A stretch of DNA of 64,000 bases, from NCBI RefSeq assembly GCF_026162425.1, contig NZ_JAOBQJ010000005.1:248001-312000 (forward strand), in the 5' to 3' direction. Shown here one piece after another: positions 51,489 through 60,388 of this stretch. Source of the DNA: Flexivirga meconopsidis. Lineage in GTDB: Bacteria; Actinomycetota; Actinomycetes; Actinomycetales; Dermatophilaceae. A model generated the notes under the pieces. The model had not been told where the DNA came from, ran no database searches, and worked only from the letters and a program-made list of their open reading frames with translations. Within the stretch, counting starts at the first letter, position 1; each line of letters starts with the position of its first letter. The position numbers were made by a program, and so were the translations under genes.

Positions 51489-52310
51489 CTACGGCGCGAG
51501 GAACTCCCGCGCGCCGCGCAGCCGGGTGCGCAGACCGGCCTGCGTGCGGCGCGAGTCGAGGCGGACCTGCATCGGTCCGGGCTCGGGCAGGTCGCGACGG
51601 GAGCCGGTCCGCACCCCGGTGAGGTCGAGACCGTCGCGGGCGGCAATGAGCTCACCGAGTTCGACCCGGCTGACGGCATCGGCGCCGCCGCAGTGGAACA
51701 GCCCGGTCGCGCGGGCGTCCGCGAGCTCGAGCAGCGCGGCCGCGGAGTCGCATCGGTGCACCGGGCAGCGCACGTCGTCGGCGAAGAGCACGCCGTCGGC
51801 GCCGCCGATCAGGTCGTGCACCAGCTTCTCCATCGGCGACCCCGGTCCGAGCACGAGGCTGCTGCGGGCGATGGTCGCGGTGGGCGCGACGGCGCGCACG
51901 GCGGTCTCCGCGGCCGCCTTCGCCGCGCCGTAGGCGGTGATCGGGTCCGGGGCGCAGCTCTCGTCATACGACGGGCGGCGGCCGGAGAAGAGCGCATCGC
52001 TGGACACGTGCACCAGGTGCGCGCCGACGGCGGTCGCCGCCAGCGCCACGTGGGCCGCACCGTCGGCGGTGGTGGTCCAGTCCCGATAGTTGTATGCCGT
52101 GTGCACCACCACGTCCGGTGCCGCTTCGCGCAGCACGCGCAAGCACCCATCACGGTCGCGAATGTCCAGATGCTGCCAGCGGACCCCGCCGGCCACCTTG
52201 AGCCCCGGCACCCGCGAGGTCGTGGCCAGGACCTCGTCACCGCGCGCGAGCGCCTGGGCGACCACCTCGCTGCCGAGCAGCCCGGCGCCGCCGGTGACCA
52301 GCAGCCTCAC
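51489..52310 (-). CDS. SDR-family sugar reductase (RmlD-like)
   Basis: 273-aa Rossmann oxidoreductase similar to dTDP-4-dehydrorhamnose reductases. [11 protein letters not shown] (residues 7-17) is the NAD(P) loop; [20 protein letters not shown] and YGAAKAAAE (YxxxK) line the active site. It may act on a nucleotide sugar or be an RmlD-like protein of another role; no other rhamnose genes are nearby. The GTG overlaps the upstream membrane protein stop by 4 bp. Confidence 0.85.
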   Translation of the reverse strand: MRLLVTGGAGLLGSEVVAQALARGDEVLATTSRVPGLKVAGGVRWQHLDIRDRDGCLRVLREAAPDVVVHTAYNYRDWTTTADGAAHVALAATAVGAHLVHVSSDALFSGRRPSYDESCAPDPITAYGAAKAAAETAVRAVAPTATIARSSLVLGPGSPMEKLVHDLIGGADGVLFADDVRCPVHRCDSAAALLELADARATGLFHCGGADAVSRVELGELIAARDGLDLTGVRTGSRRDLPEPGPMQVRLDSRRTQAGLRTRLRGAREFLAP

Positions 52311-53110
52311 TGCTCGGCGGCCATCCGGCGTTGCTGCCGGTAGACGCCGAGGAAGACCACGACAAGGCCCGCGATGGTGATCCACTTGCTGTAGCTGGCC
52401 AGCTTGTCGACCAGGTCCTTTGCCGGCTCGCCCAGTTGGTAACCGGCGTACATCCACAGACCGCGATAGACTAAACCGGCAGCGAAGTCGATCAGCAGGA
52501 ACTTGCGCAGGCTCATCCGGGCATCGCCGACGAAGGCGTAGACGATCGAGCTCGGCAGGAACGGGATGAACCAGACCAGGAAGACCGCCGGGCCGCCGAA
52601 CTTGCGGGCGATGCCCTCGGCGTAGCGCGCGGTGCGGCCGGCCCATCTAGAGCGGGCGGCGATCATGTCGATGACGCCGCGGCCCCAGAGTCGCCCGGCC
52701 CACCACCACAGCCAGTCGAACTTGATCGAGGTCAGCGACGCGGCGATGACGGCCGCCCACCAGAACGGTTGCGACTGCCCGACCCGCATGAACGCGCCGA
52801 TGTCGACCATTGCGATGTTGGAGCCAGTGACCGCGGCGAGCACGTAGTCACGGGTCGGCGCCGTGAACGCCCCGAGGATCACCCCGCGCAAGAAGAGTGC
52901 GAACAACCCGTAGATGCCGGTGGCGATGATCAACCCGATGCACCACAACTCGGCCTTGCCCGGCTTGCCCTTCCAGGGCATGCGCGGGTCGTCCCACCAC
53001 TCCTTGGTGGGCGGCTGCTCGGTGCTGTCCGCGGTGTCGGCCACCTTGTCCAGGTCGACCTTGCCTGGCTCGCCGGCGACCGGCCGCACGGGCTCCCCTG
53101 CTGTGCTCAC
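52307..53110 (-). CDS. DedA/VTT-type membrane protein
   Basis: 267-aa membrane protein. A polar 50-residue N-terminus (WWDDPRMPWKGKPGKAE) precedes about five membrane segments. FLVWFIPFLPSSIVYAFVGDARM matches the VTT/DedA core (FIP/LPS element) although the family motif is diverged. A large hydrophobic insert contains several Trp (FDWLWWWAGRLWG). Likely lipid-related. GTG start. Lies between proB and the RmlD-like gene on the same strand. Confidence 0.8.
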   Translation of the reverse strand: MSTAGEPVRPVAGEPGKVDLDKVADTADSTEQPPTKEWWDDPRMPWKGKPGKAELWCIGLIIATGIYGLFALFLRGVILGAFTAPTRDYVLAAVTGSNIAMVDIGAFMRVGQSQPFWWAAVIAASLTSIKFDWLWWWAGRLWGRGVIDMIAARSRWAGRTARYAEGIARKFGGPAVFLVWFIPFLPSSIVYAFVGDARMSLRKFLLIDFAAGLVYRGLWMYAGYQLGEPAKDLVDKLASYSKWITIAGLVVVFLGVYRQQRRMAAEQ

Positions 53111-53142
53111 GTGGTCAATCCTCGTTCATCTGAGGGCAAATT

Positions 53143-54285
53143 TCATCGTCGGTCCCGGACCCGGTCGAGCACGGCGAGGTGATCGCGGTGGATCACTTCG
53201 CGTTCGTATGCCGGGCCGAGGTCACGAGCCAGGTCGTGCGTGCTGCGGCCGAGCAGCTCGGGCAGCTCCTTGGAGTCGTAGTTGACCAGCCCGCGGGCGA
53301 CCGCGCGGCCGGACTCGTCGATCAGGTCAACGGCGTCACCGGCCACGAAGTGCCCGGCCACCTGACGAATCCCAGCAGGCAGCAACGATTTTCCGCGCCG
53401 CGTCACAGCCTCGACCGCCCCCGGGTCGAGCAGCAACCGCCCCTGTGGGGAGGTCGCGTAGCGCAGCCACAGCTGCCGCGCGCTCGGCCGGGTCTTGGTC
53501 GGCGCGAACACCGTGCCGACGTCTTCCCCGGCGAGCGCAGCTCCCGCCCGGTCGGCGGCGGTCAGCACCGTCGGGACGCCGGCCGAGGTGGCGATCTGGG
53601 CGGCCTCGATCTTGGTGATCATGCCGCCGGTGCCGACGTGTGAGCCGGTGCCGCCGATGTCGACTCCGTCGAGCTGCGCATGGTCGGTGACCGTGTCGAT
53701 GCGCCGGGCGCCGGGGTGCGAGGGCGGCGCGTCATACAGCGCATCAACGTCGGAGAGCAGCACGAGCGCCCGGGCGTCGATCAGGTGCGCGACGAGCGCG
53801 GCGAGGCGGTCGTTGTCGCCGAAGCGGATCTCATGGGTCGCGACGGTGTCGTTCTCGTTGATCACCGGCACGACGCCGAGCGCGAGCAGCCGCTCAATGG
53901 TGCGGCGCGCGTTGAGGTAGTGCCCGCGCCGGGTGACGTCGTCGGCGGTCAGCAGCACCTGCCCGGTGGTCAGGCCGTGCCGCCCGAACTCGGTGCTGTA
54001 TGACGCAAGCAGCGCCCCCTGGCCCACACTCGCGGCGGCCTGCTGGGTTGCCAGATCGCGCGGCCTGCGGCGCAAGCCGAGCGGCACCATGCCCGCCGCG
54101 ATCGCCCCGGAGGACACCAGGATGACGTTGCTGCCGGCCAGCCGGCGGGTCGCGAGCGCGTCGACGAGGGCCGCGAGGCGGTCGGTGGAAAGACCTCCCT
54201 CGGGATCGGTCAGCGAACTCGAACCCACCTTGACCACAACGGTCTCGGCCGCCGCAATGCCGGCCCGCAGCTGAGCTGTCATCAC
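53143..54285 (-). CDS. proB: Glutamate 5-kinase
   Basis: 380-aa enzyme, first step of proline synthesis and target of proline feedback. The kinase domain starts VVVKVGSSSLTDPEGG and includes VINENDTVATHEIRFGDNDRLAALVA; a C-terminal PUA domain (about 285-365) is present. The start may be the GTG at 54285 or the adjacent ATG at 54282. Directly downstream of obgE (3-bp gap). Confidence 0.96.
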   Translation of the reverse strand: MMTAQLRAGIAAAETVVVKVGSSSLTDPEGGLSTDRLAALVDALATRRLAGSNVILVSSGAIAAGMVPLGLRRRPRDLATQQAAASVGQGALLASYSTEFGRHGLTTGQVLLTADDVTRRGHYLNARRTIERLLALGVVPVINENDTVATHEIRFGDNDRLAALVAHLIDARALVLLSDVDALYDAPPSHPGARRIDTVTDHAQLDGVDIGGTGSHVGTGGMITKIEAAQIATSAGVPTVLTAADRAGAALAGEDVGTVFAPTKTRPSARQLWLRYATSPQGRLLLDPGAVEAVTRRGKSLLPAGIRQVAGHFVAGDAVDLIDESGRAVARGLVNYDSKELPELLGRSTHDLARDLGPAYEREVIHRDHLAVLDRVRDRR

Positions 54286-54288
54286 CGG

Positions 54289-55848
54289 TCAGGCGTCGCC
54301 GGCGTCGTCGGGCAGGTCCTGCGTGGCAACCTCGACCGGGTCGCGGTCGGTCCACAGTCCTGCCTTGCGCTCGGCCTGCAGCTCCTCGCGGGCCTCCCGT
54401 TGGGCGTCCTTGCGCTGGTGGAACTGCTCGCGCTTCTCCGCACGCGTCGCCCGACCGGACTCGTCCAGCCGCAGGTCGGTGCCGCGTGGGCCGAGCAGCT
54501 CGGCGCCGGTGGCCATGGTGGGCTCCCAGTCGAAGACGACGGCGTTGTCGTCCGGGCCGATGAGCACGGTGGAGCCGGGCACCGCCCCGGACTTGAAGAG
54601 CTCCTCCTCGACACCGAGACGGTTCAGCCGGTCGGCGAGGTAGCCGACGGCCTCGTCGTTGGCGAAGTCGGTCTGCCGCACCCAGCGAGTGGGACGTTCG
54701 CCGATGATCCGGAAGATCGTCTCGTCGCCGTGCTTCTCCTTGCGGATGTGGAAGCCGGAGTCGTCAACCGCCTTGGGGCGCAACACGATCCGCTGCGGCG
54801 CGGTGGCGATCTCGATCTCGGCGCGCGCCTGGTCCACATGCTTGGCGAGCGAGAAGCTCAGCTCCCGCAGGCCCTCGTGGGCCACCGCGGAGACGATGTG
54901 CACCTCGAGGCCGCGTGCCTCCAGGTCGGGCTTGACCAGCTCGGCGAGCTCGCGCGCGTCGGGCACGTCGGCCTTGTTGAGCACCACGACGCGGGTGCGA
55001 TCGGACAGCGGTTTGCCGCCGAGGGTGTCGTCGGCGACATACTGCGACAGCTCCTGCTCGATGACCTCCAGGTCGGTCATCGGGTCGCGGCCGGCCTCGA
55101 GGGTGGCGCAGTCGATCACGTGCACCAGCACCGAGCAGCGCTCGACGTGCCGCAGGAACTCCAGGCCAAGACCCTTGCCCTCGCTCGCGCCCGGGATGAG
55201 GCCCGGCACGTCGGCGATCGTGTAACGCTGCGAACCAGCAGTGACCACACCGAGATTGGGCACCAGCGTGGTAAACGGGTAGTCGGCGATCTTGGGCCGG
55301 GCGGCGGACATCGCCGACACCAGGCTGGACTTGCCGGCCGACGGGAAACCGATCAGCGCCACGTCGGCGAGGGTCTTCAGCTCGAGGGTGATGTCGTGCT
55401 CGTCGCCGGGCTCGCCGAGCAGCGCGAAGCCGGGAGCCTTGCGGCGCGGGGACGCCAGCGCCTTGTTGCCGAGACCACCGCGGCCGCCGGCCGCTGCGAC
55501 ATACGTCGTGCCGGCACCGACCAGGTCGGCGAGCACGTCACCACGGGCGTCCTTGACGACGGTGCCCTCGGGGACCGGCAGCACCAGGTCGGCGCCGTCG
55601 GCGCCGTTCTTCTCGTCGCCCGCACCCGGTCGCCCGTTGGGCGCCGCGCGGTGTGGGCTGCGGTGGTATTCGAGCAACGTGGTCGACTGCGGGTCGACTT
55701 CGAGCACGACGTTGCCGCCGTGCCCGCCGTTGCCGCCGTCGGGGCCGCCGAGCGGCTTGAACTTCTCGCGATGCACCGATGCGACGCCGTGGCCGCCGTT
55801 GCCACCGCGCACGTGCAGCACGACGCGGTCGACGAAATTGGTTGCCAC
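54289..55848 (-). CDS. obgE: GTPase ObgE/CgtA
   Basis: 519-aa essential GTPase in 50S ribosome assembly. The Gly-rich Obg domain (about 1-158; [16 protein letters not shown]) is followed by the G domain with [12 protein letters not shown] and NKADVPD. A C-terminal OCT domain (about 350-430) is followed by an additional charged tail to residue 519. The GTG at 55848 has GGAGAAA 8 bp upstream; the longer open frame is not used. Follows rpmA, as is usual. Confidence 0.96.
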   Translation of the reverse strand: MATNFVDRVVLHVRGGNGGHGVASVHREKFKPLGGPDGGNGGHGGNVVLEVDPQSTTLLEYHRSPHRAAPNGRPGAGDEKNGADGADLVLPVPEGTVVKDARGDVLADLVGAGTTYVAAAGGRGGLGNKALASPRRKAPGFALLGEPGDEHDITLELKTLADVALIGFPSAGKSSLVSAMSAARPKIADYPFTTLVPNLGVVTAGSQRYTIADVPGLIPGASEGKGLGLEFLRHVERCSVLVHVIDCATLEAGRDPMTDLEVIEQELSQYVADDTLGGKPLSDRTRVVVLNKADVPDARELAELVKPDLEARGLEVHIVSAVAHEGLRELSFSLAKHVDQARAEIEIATAPQRIVLRPKAVDDSGFHIRKEKHGDETIFRIIGERPTRWVRQTDFANDEAVGYLADRLNRLGVEEELFKSGAVPGSTVLIGPDDNAVVFDWEPTMATGAELLGPRGTDLRLDESGRATRAEKREQFHQRKDAQREAREELQAERKAGLWTDRDPVEVATQDLPDDAGDA

Positions 55849-55945
55849 GGGGGTTTCTCCTACTGGTTCAGATGTGTACGCCGAAAGGGGCGGGTCACCG
55901 GTTGGGACCCACCCCTTTGGGTTGCGACGTGCGCGCCGTGCGGCG

Positions 55946-56206
55946 TCAGGCCTGCTCGACCTCGACGACGTTGACGGTCTTGCGACCGCGCTTCGCGCCG
56001 AACTCGACGGCACCGTCGCGCAGTGCGAACAGCGTGTCGTCGCCGCCGCGGCCGACGCCCTCACCGGGGTGGAAGTGCGTGCCGCGCTGGCGGACGATGA
56101 TCTCGCCGGCGCCGACCAGCTGGCCGCCGAAGCGCTTCACGCCGAGGCGCTGGGAGTTGGAGTCACGACCGTTGCGGGTCGAGGACGCACCCTTCTTGTG
56201 TGCCAT
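55946..56206 (-). CDS. rpmA: 50S ribosomal protein L27
   Basis: 86 aa. [24 protein letters not shown] at the N-terminus (no extra leader to be cleaved) and [22 protein letters not shown] are classic bL27. Located between rplU and obgE as in most bacteria. Confidence 0.98.
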   Translation of the reverse strand: MAHKKGASSTRNGRDSNSQRLGVKRFGGQLVGAGEIIVRQRGTHFHPGEGVGRGGDDTLFALRDGAVEFGAKRGRKTVNVVEVEQA

Positions 56207-56267
56207 GTCTTTAGTGCCTTTGCTTGAGAGTGTGCTGGTGTGGGACGCGAGAGCCGAAGCGCGAGGC

Positions 56268-56576
56268 TTAGGCGTCGATTGCGGTGACCTTGACCTGGGT
56301 CAGCGGCTGACGGTGACCCTGCCGCTTGCGGTAACCGGTCTTGTTCTTGTACTTCATGATCGTGATCTTCGGGCCCTTGGTGGCCTTCATGACCTCGGCC
56401 TTCACGGTGACCTTCGCCAGCTTGCCGGCGTCGGAGGTCACGGTCGCGCCGTCCACGATCAGCAGCGGCTTCAGCTCGATGCTGTCGCCCGGGGCGACGG
56501 TCACTTTGTCGATGGTCAGGATGTCGCCGACGGAGACCTTCTCCTGGCGGCCGCCTGCGCGAACAATCGCGTACAC
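56268..56576 (-). CDS. rplU: 50S ribosomal protein L21
   Basis: 102 aa from the GTG at 56576. The start is chosen because AAAGAGAG lies 8 bp upstream and the protein then begins [11 protein letters not shown], the universal bL21 start. The ATG at 56597 would add seven residues and has no ribosome site. [20 protein letters not shown] near the end is the rRNA-binding signature. Confidence 0.97.
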   Translation of the reverse strand: MYAIVRAGGRQEKVSVGDILTIDKVTVAPGDSIELKPLLIVDGATVTSDAGKLAKVTVKAEVMKATKGPKITIMKYKNKTGYRKRQGHRQPLTQVKVTAIDA

Positions 56577-56718
56577 GTTGGAACTCTCTTTCGTCATGAG
56601 TGCGCTCTTGATGGATTGACCGGCGGGCAGCTACCCCGGGGAAACCGGGACGCCCGCTCGGTGGGCACACCGAGGCACGAGTTTACCGGTCGCGCTCGGC
56701 GCGCTCCAAATCGTCGGA

Positions 56719-56754
56719 GCCGTATGGCGTGCGGGTTTGCTCACGCCATACGGC
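56719..56754 (-). terminator. Terminator hairpin after RNase E/G gene
   Basis: GCCGTATGGCGTG (56719-56731) and CACGCCATACGGC (56742-56754) form a perfect 13-bp stem with a 10-base loop, 13 bp beyond the RNase stop codon. No long U-run. It separates the gene from rplU. Confidence 0.75.
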
Positions 56755-56766
56755 CCGGGAGGGGGT

Positions 56767-59364
56767 TCAGGCGTCGTCGCCGGTCGGCGGGCCGGCCGGA
56801 GCCACCACGCGGGTGCGCTTCTTGCGCTTGGGCGCGGCGGTCGTAGCAACCGGTTGCACGGGCTCCGGCTCGTGACCGGCGTCCGCGGAGTTCTCGGCTG
56901 CCGCGGCGGTCACCGTCACCGGAGCCGGGGCGGCCGGGGTGTCCACGTGCGGCGCACTGCCGGCCGCGGCGGTCGCCCGCCGGCGCCGGGCCCGGCCGGT
57001 CAGCTTGGGTGCGGGCTGCTCGGCCGACTCATCGGGCTCGCTCGCAGCCTCCTGCTCGGCTTGCGCCCGGTCCGTCTCCTGCGCCGCGTTGCGCTGACTG
57101 CCGGCTCGGCCGGTCACCGCGAGGTCGGGCCGGTCGATGGCCTCGGCGGCGATCGTGTCGGACGTCGCGTCGTGCTCCCGGGTGCCGTCGGTGCCGTCGG
57201 CCCCGTCGGTGCCCTGGTCGTGCTTGTCGGCCGAGACGGCCGCGGCGTGGGCCGCGGCGGCGATCTGGGCGGCGGTCGGACCGCTGGGCACGGCCCGCTC
57301 GTCCTGTTGCTTCTTGCCCCGGCCCTTGCGTGACTTGCCGTTGCCGCCGGAGTTGCCGCCACCGCCGTTGCCGCCACCGGAGGGCTTGTCGACCGGGTCG
57401 GTGTGCACGATGATCCCGCGGCCGCCGCAGTGCTCGCACGGCTCGGAGAAGACCTCGAGCAGACCGGAGCCGACCCGCTTGCGGGTCATCTGCACCAGGC
57501 CGAGCGAGGTGACCTCGGCGACCTGGTGCTTGGTGCGGTCGCGGCCCAGGCACTCCAGGAGCCGGCGGACGACCAGGTCGCGGTTGGACTCCAGCACCAT
57601 GTCGATGAAGTCGACCACGATGATGCCGCCGATGTCGCGCAACCGCAGCTGACGGACGATCTCCTCGGCCGCCTCCAGGTTGTTCTTGGTGACGGTCTCC
57701 TCGAGGTTGCCGCCGGACCCGACGAACTTGCCGGTGTTGACGTCGATGACCGTCATGGCCTCGGTGCGGTCGATGATCAGCGAACCGCCGCTCGGCAGCC
57801 ACACCTTGCGGTCCAGCGCCTTGGCGAGCTGCTCGTCGATCCGGTGCACGGTGAAGACGTCCTGCTCACCGGTCCACTTCTCCAGGCGCTCGGCCAGGTC
57901 GGGCGCGACCGAGGTGACGTAACCCTCGACCTGCTTCCAGACGCCGTCGCCCTGCACGACCAGTTTGCTGAAGTCCTCGTTGAAGACGTCGCGGATGACG
58001 CGGACGGTCAGGTCGGGCTCGCCGTGCAGCAGACTCGGGGCGCCCGCGGTCTTGGCGTCGGCCTGGATCTGCTCCCACTGCGCCTGCAGCCGCTCGACGT
58101 CGGCGCGCAGGTCCGCCTCGCTCGCGCCCTCGGCGGCGGTGCGCACGATGACGCCCGCATCGGCCGGGACGACCTCCTTGAGGATCTTCTTCAGCCGGGC
58201 CCGCTCGGTGTCGGGCAGCTTGCGGGAGATGCCGGTCATCGAGTTGCCGGGCACGTAGACCAGGAAACGGCCGGGCAGCGACACCTGGCTGGTCAGCCGG
58301 GCGCCCTTGTGCCCGATCGGGTCCTTGGTCACTTGCACCAGCACGGTGTCGCCGGACTTCAGCGCGTTCTCGATGCGCTTGGCCTGGCCGTTCTCGAGGC
58401 CCGCGGCGTCCCAGTTGACCTCACCGGCATACAGCACGGCATTGCGGCCGCGGCCGATGTCGACGAAGGCCGCCTCCATGCTGGGCAGCACGTTCTGCAC
58501 CTTGCCGAGGTAGACGTTGCCGGCCATCGAGGCCTGCTGCACCTCGCGGGAGACGTAGTGCTCGACGAGCACGCCGTCCTCGAGCACGCCGATCTGGGTG
58601 CGGCCGTGGCGCTCGCGCACCACCATCTGCCGGTCGACGCTCTCGCGGCGGGCAAGGAACTCCGCCTCGGTGATCACCGTGCGGCGGCGGCCGGCCTCGC
58701 GGCCCTCGCGGCGGCGCTGCTTCTTGGCCTCCAGCCGGGTCGAGCCCTTGATCGCGGTGACCTCGTCACGGTCCTTGCGGGGCTCGCGCACCTTGGTGAC
58801 GGTGCCGGGCGGGTCGTCGCCCTCGCTGGTGGCGCCGCTGCGGCGGCGCCGGCGGGTACGGCGACGGCTGCCGTCGGACTGCTCGTCGTCCTGGTCGGAG
58901 TCGCCCGAGTCGGCGGAGTCGCCCGAGTCGTCGTCGGTCTGCTTGGCGTCAGACTTCTTGGCGTTCTTCCGGCCGCCCTTGCCCTTCGGCTCGTCGGCGT
59001 TGTCCTCACCCTTGTCGGCGTCGTCCTTGCGACGGCCGCGGCCGCCGCGGCGGCGGGAGCGGTTGCTCGGCTGCTGGTCGGTGCCCGAGTCCGCATCCGA
59101 GTCGGAGTCGCCCGAGTCATCGGCGTCGTCGATCGGCTCGGCCTGCTCGCGGCGCGGTGCGCGGGTCTCCGGGTCCGGCGCCTGGAAGAGCAGCCCGAAA
59201 TTCATCGGTGTCGACGAGGCGGGCTCGACTGGCGGGGCGGTCTCGGCGGTCCGGGCGGTGTCCGCGCTGTCGGTGGTCTGGGCGGTGTCGCCCGAAGTGG
59301 GTTCCTCGACGCCATCGGTGGATGCACCGGGCGCCAGGAACGGATTGGTGTCCTGGGGGGCCAT
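56767..59364 (-). CDS. rne: Ribonuclease E/G family protein
   Basis: 865-aa endoribonuclease for rRNA and mRNA processing. The N-terminal ~260 residues are disordered and acidic or Arg-rich (SRRRGGRGRRK, SRRRTRRRRRSG). The catalytic core (about 270-680) follows: S1 domain (GNVYLGKVQNVLPSMEAAFVD), DNase-I-like metal site (IDVNTGKFVG, GGIIVVDFIDM) and Zn-link CEHCGGRG. The C-terminal disordered tail (about 690-865) likely forms a degradosome-type scaffold, as in actinobacterial enzymes. The ATG at 59364 has AAAGAGGG upstream. Confidence 0.95.
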   Translation of the reverse strand: MAPQDTNPFLAPGASTDGVEEPTSGDTAQTTDSADTARTAETAPPVEPASSTPMNFGLLFQAPDPETRAPRREQAEPIDDADDSGDSDSDADSGTDQQPSNRSRRRGGRGRRKDDADKGEDNADEPKGKGGRKNAKKSDAKQTDDDSGDSADSGDSDQDDEQSDGSRRRTRRRRRSGATSEGDDPPGTVTKVREPRKDRDEVTAIKGSTRLEAKKQRRREGREAGRRRTVITEAEFLARRESVDRQMVVRERHGRTQIGVLEDGVLVEHYVSREVQQASMAGNVYLGKVQNVLPSMEAAFVDIGRGRNAVLYAGEVNWDAAGLENGQAKRIENALKSGDTVLVQVTKDPIGHKGARLTSQVSLPGRFLVYVPGNSMTGISRKLPDTERARLKKILKEVVPADAGVIVRTAAEGASEADLRADVERLQAQWEQIQADAKTAGAPSLLHGEPDLTVRVIRDVFNEDFSKLVVQGDGVWKQVEGYVTSVAPDLAERLEKWTGEQDVFTVHRIDEQLAKALDRKVWLPSGGSLIIDRTEAMTVIDVNTGKFVGSGGNLEETVTKNNLEAAEEIVRQLRLRDIGGIIVVDFIDMVLESNRDLVVRRLLECLGRDRTKHQVAEVTSLGLVQMTRKRVGSGLLEVFSEPCEHCGGRGIIVHTDPVDKPSGGGNGGGGNSGGNGKSRKGRGKKQQDERAVPSGPTAAQIAAAAHAAAVSADKHDQGTDGADGTDGTREHDATSDTIAAEAIDRPDLAVTGRAGSQRNAAQETDRAQAEQEAASEPDESAEQPAPKLTGRARRRRATAAAGSAPHVDTPAAPAPVTVTAAAAENSADAGHEPEPVQPVATTAAPKRKKRTRVVAPAGPPTGDDA

Positions 59365-59671
59365 GGCCCTCTTTCTGGTCCAGCACGCGAACGCACCCAC
59401 AACGAGGCAGTGCCTGCACGTCCGCATGTCGCGGATAGTCCGTCGCTTGCCGGGCGCCCCCTAAAGGCGCCCCTGCGACGCAAAGTCGGCTGTTACGCCC
59501 GGCCCGGGTTCGCGGCAGATGCGCGGCTTCCGTTGGGCCGACCGCCGTCGATCCGGCGCTGCGCTGATCGCGAGTCTCGCGGGCTCCAGTGCGGATATCG
59601 ACGGGGCGTGGGCACGTTGTGGCGATGCCGACGACCAGTGTCATTGTCGCACACGATCGGCGGCACGGATG
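59365..59671 (-). promoter_or_regulatory. rne promoter and leader region
   Basis: 307 bp with no gene. On the minus strand it contains a TTGACA -35-like hexamer at 59675-59670 (overlapping the stop of the upstream gene), no convincing -10 at normal spacing, and a 7-bp GGGCGCC/GGCGCCC hairpin at 59452-59472. Long leaders are common for RNase E genes that are autoregulated; that is inference here. Confidence 0.4.
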
Positions 59672-60388
59672 TCAACCGGTTTCGAGCGGGTTGCCGATCG
59701 TGCCCTGGGCGTCGGTCAGGGGGCCCTGGCTGAGCCGCGTGACCAGCGGACGGGTCGCCTCGTCCAGCCCGGCGTGTCGGTGCAGCGCGGCGAGCACGTC
59801 GTCGGGCCGGACGAGCGGGGTCTGGTGCCGCAGGACGAGTTCGAGTGAGCCGCCGTCGGCGGTGAGCGCGACGATCGCGGCGCGCACGTCGAAGCTGCGC
59901 TCGCCGCGTTTGGTCATCCGTGACACCTCGGCGGTGTCCAGGTCCAGCAGGCGCGCGGCGGCGTCGGCCACCCGCGACCCTGCCTCCGCCGGGAAGTCGA
60001 GCCGCCAGCGACTGCCCTGGAGCCGGTCGGCGAGCGCACCCTGCTCGGCTTCGGCGACCGCGAGGATGTCGAGCCCGTCGGGCAGCGCCGCGTCGAGTGC
60101 GGTCAGCACCTCGGCCGGCTCGCGGCGTTCGCGCAGTTGGACCTCGAAATACTCCGCCTCGCTCGCCGTGCCGGTGGGCGCGGCGTTGGCGTAGCTGATC
60201 TTCGGGTGCGGGTGGAACCCCGCGGAGAACGCCGTCGGTATGTCGGCCCGCCGCAGCGCCCGCTCCAGGGCCCGTTGGAAGTCACGGGTCGAGGAGAAGC
60301 GGAGACGGCCGCGCTTGGCGTACTGCACGCGGAGCTTCTGCACCGCCGGGTCGGGAGCCGGGCCTTCCGGCACGCGTTGTCTGGCCAC
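59672..60388 (-). CDS. TIGR03936/DUF2344 family protein
   Basis: 238 aa. QKLRVQYAKRGRLRFSSTRDF near the N-terminus and AGFHPHPKISYANAAPTG are the signatures of DUF2344, a domain found next to or fused with radical SAM proteins and usually located upstream of the RNase E/rplU/rpmA block. Function unknown, possibly tRNA or cofactor related. The GTG at 60388 is the first start that includes all conserved residues; an internal GTG at 60343 is possible. The 5' part overlaps the MFS gene on the same strand by about 107 bp. Confidence 0.85.
   Translation of the reverse strand: MARQRVPEGPAPDPAVQKLRVQYAKRGRLRFSSTRDFQRALERALRRADIPTAFSAGFHPHPKISYANAAPTGTASEAEYFEVQLRERREPAEVLTALDAALPDGLDILAVAEAEQGALADRLQGSRWRLDFPAEAGSRVADAAARLLDLDTAEVSRMTKRGERSFDVRAAIVALTADGGSLELVLRHQTPLVRPDDVLAALHRHAGLDEATRPLVTRLSQGPLTDAQGTIGNPLETG

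Noticed and set aside
54400-55974. 524-codon plus-strand open frame opposite obgE
   Set aside because: Reverse shadow of obgE; no recognisable domain.
57403-59733. 776-codon plus-strand open frame opposite rne
   Set aside because: Reverse-frame shadow; low-complexity Leu/Val/Gly translation, no ribosome site, and the RNase E motifs lie on the other strand.
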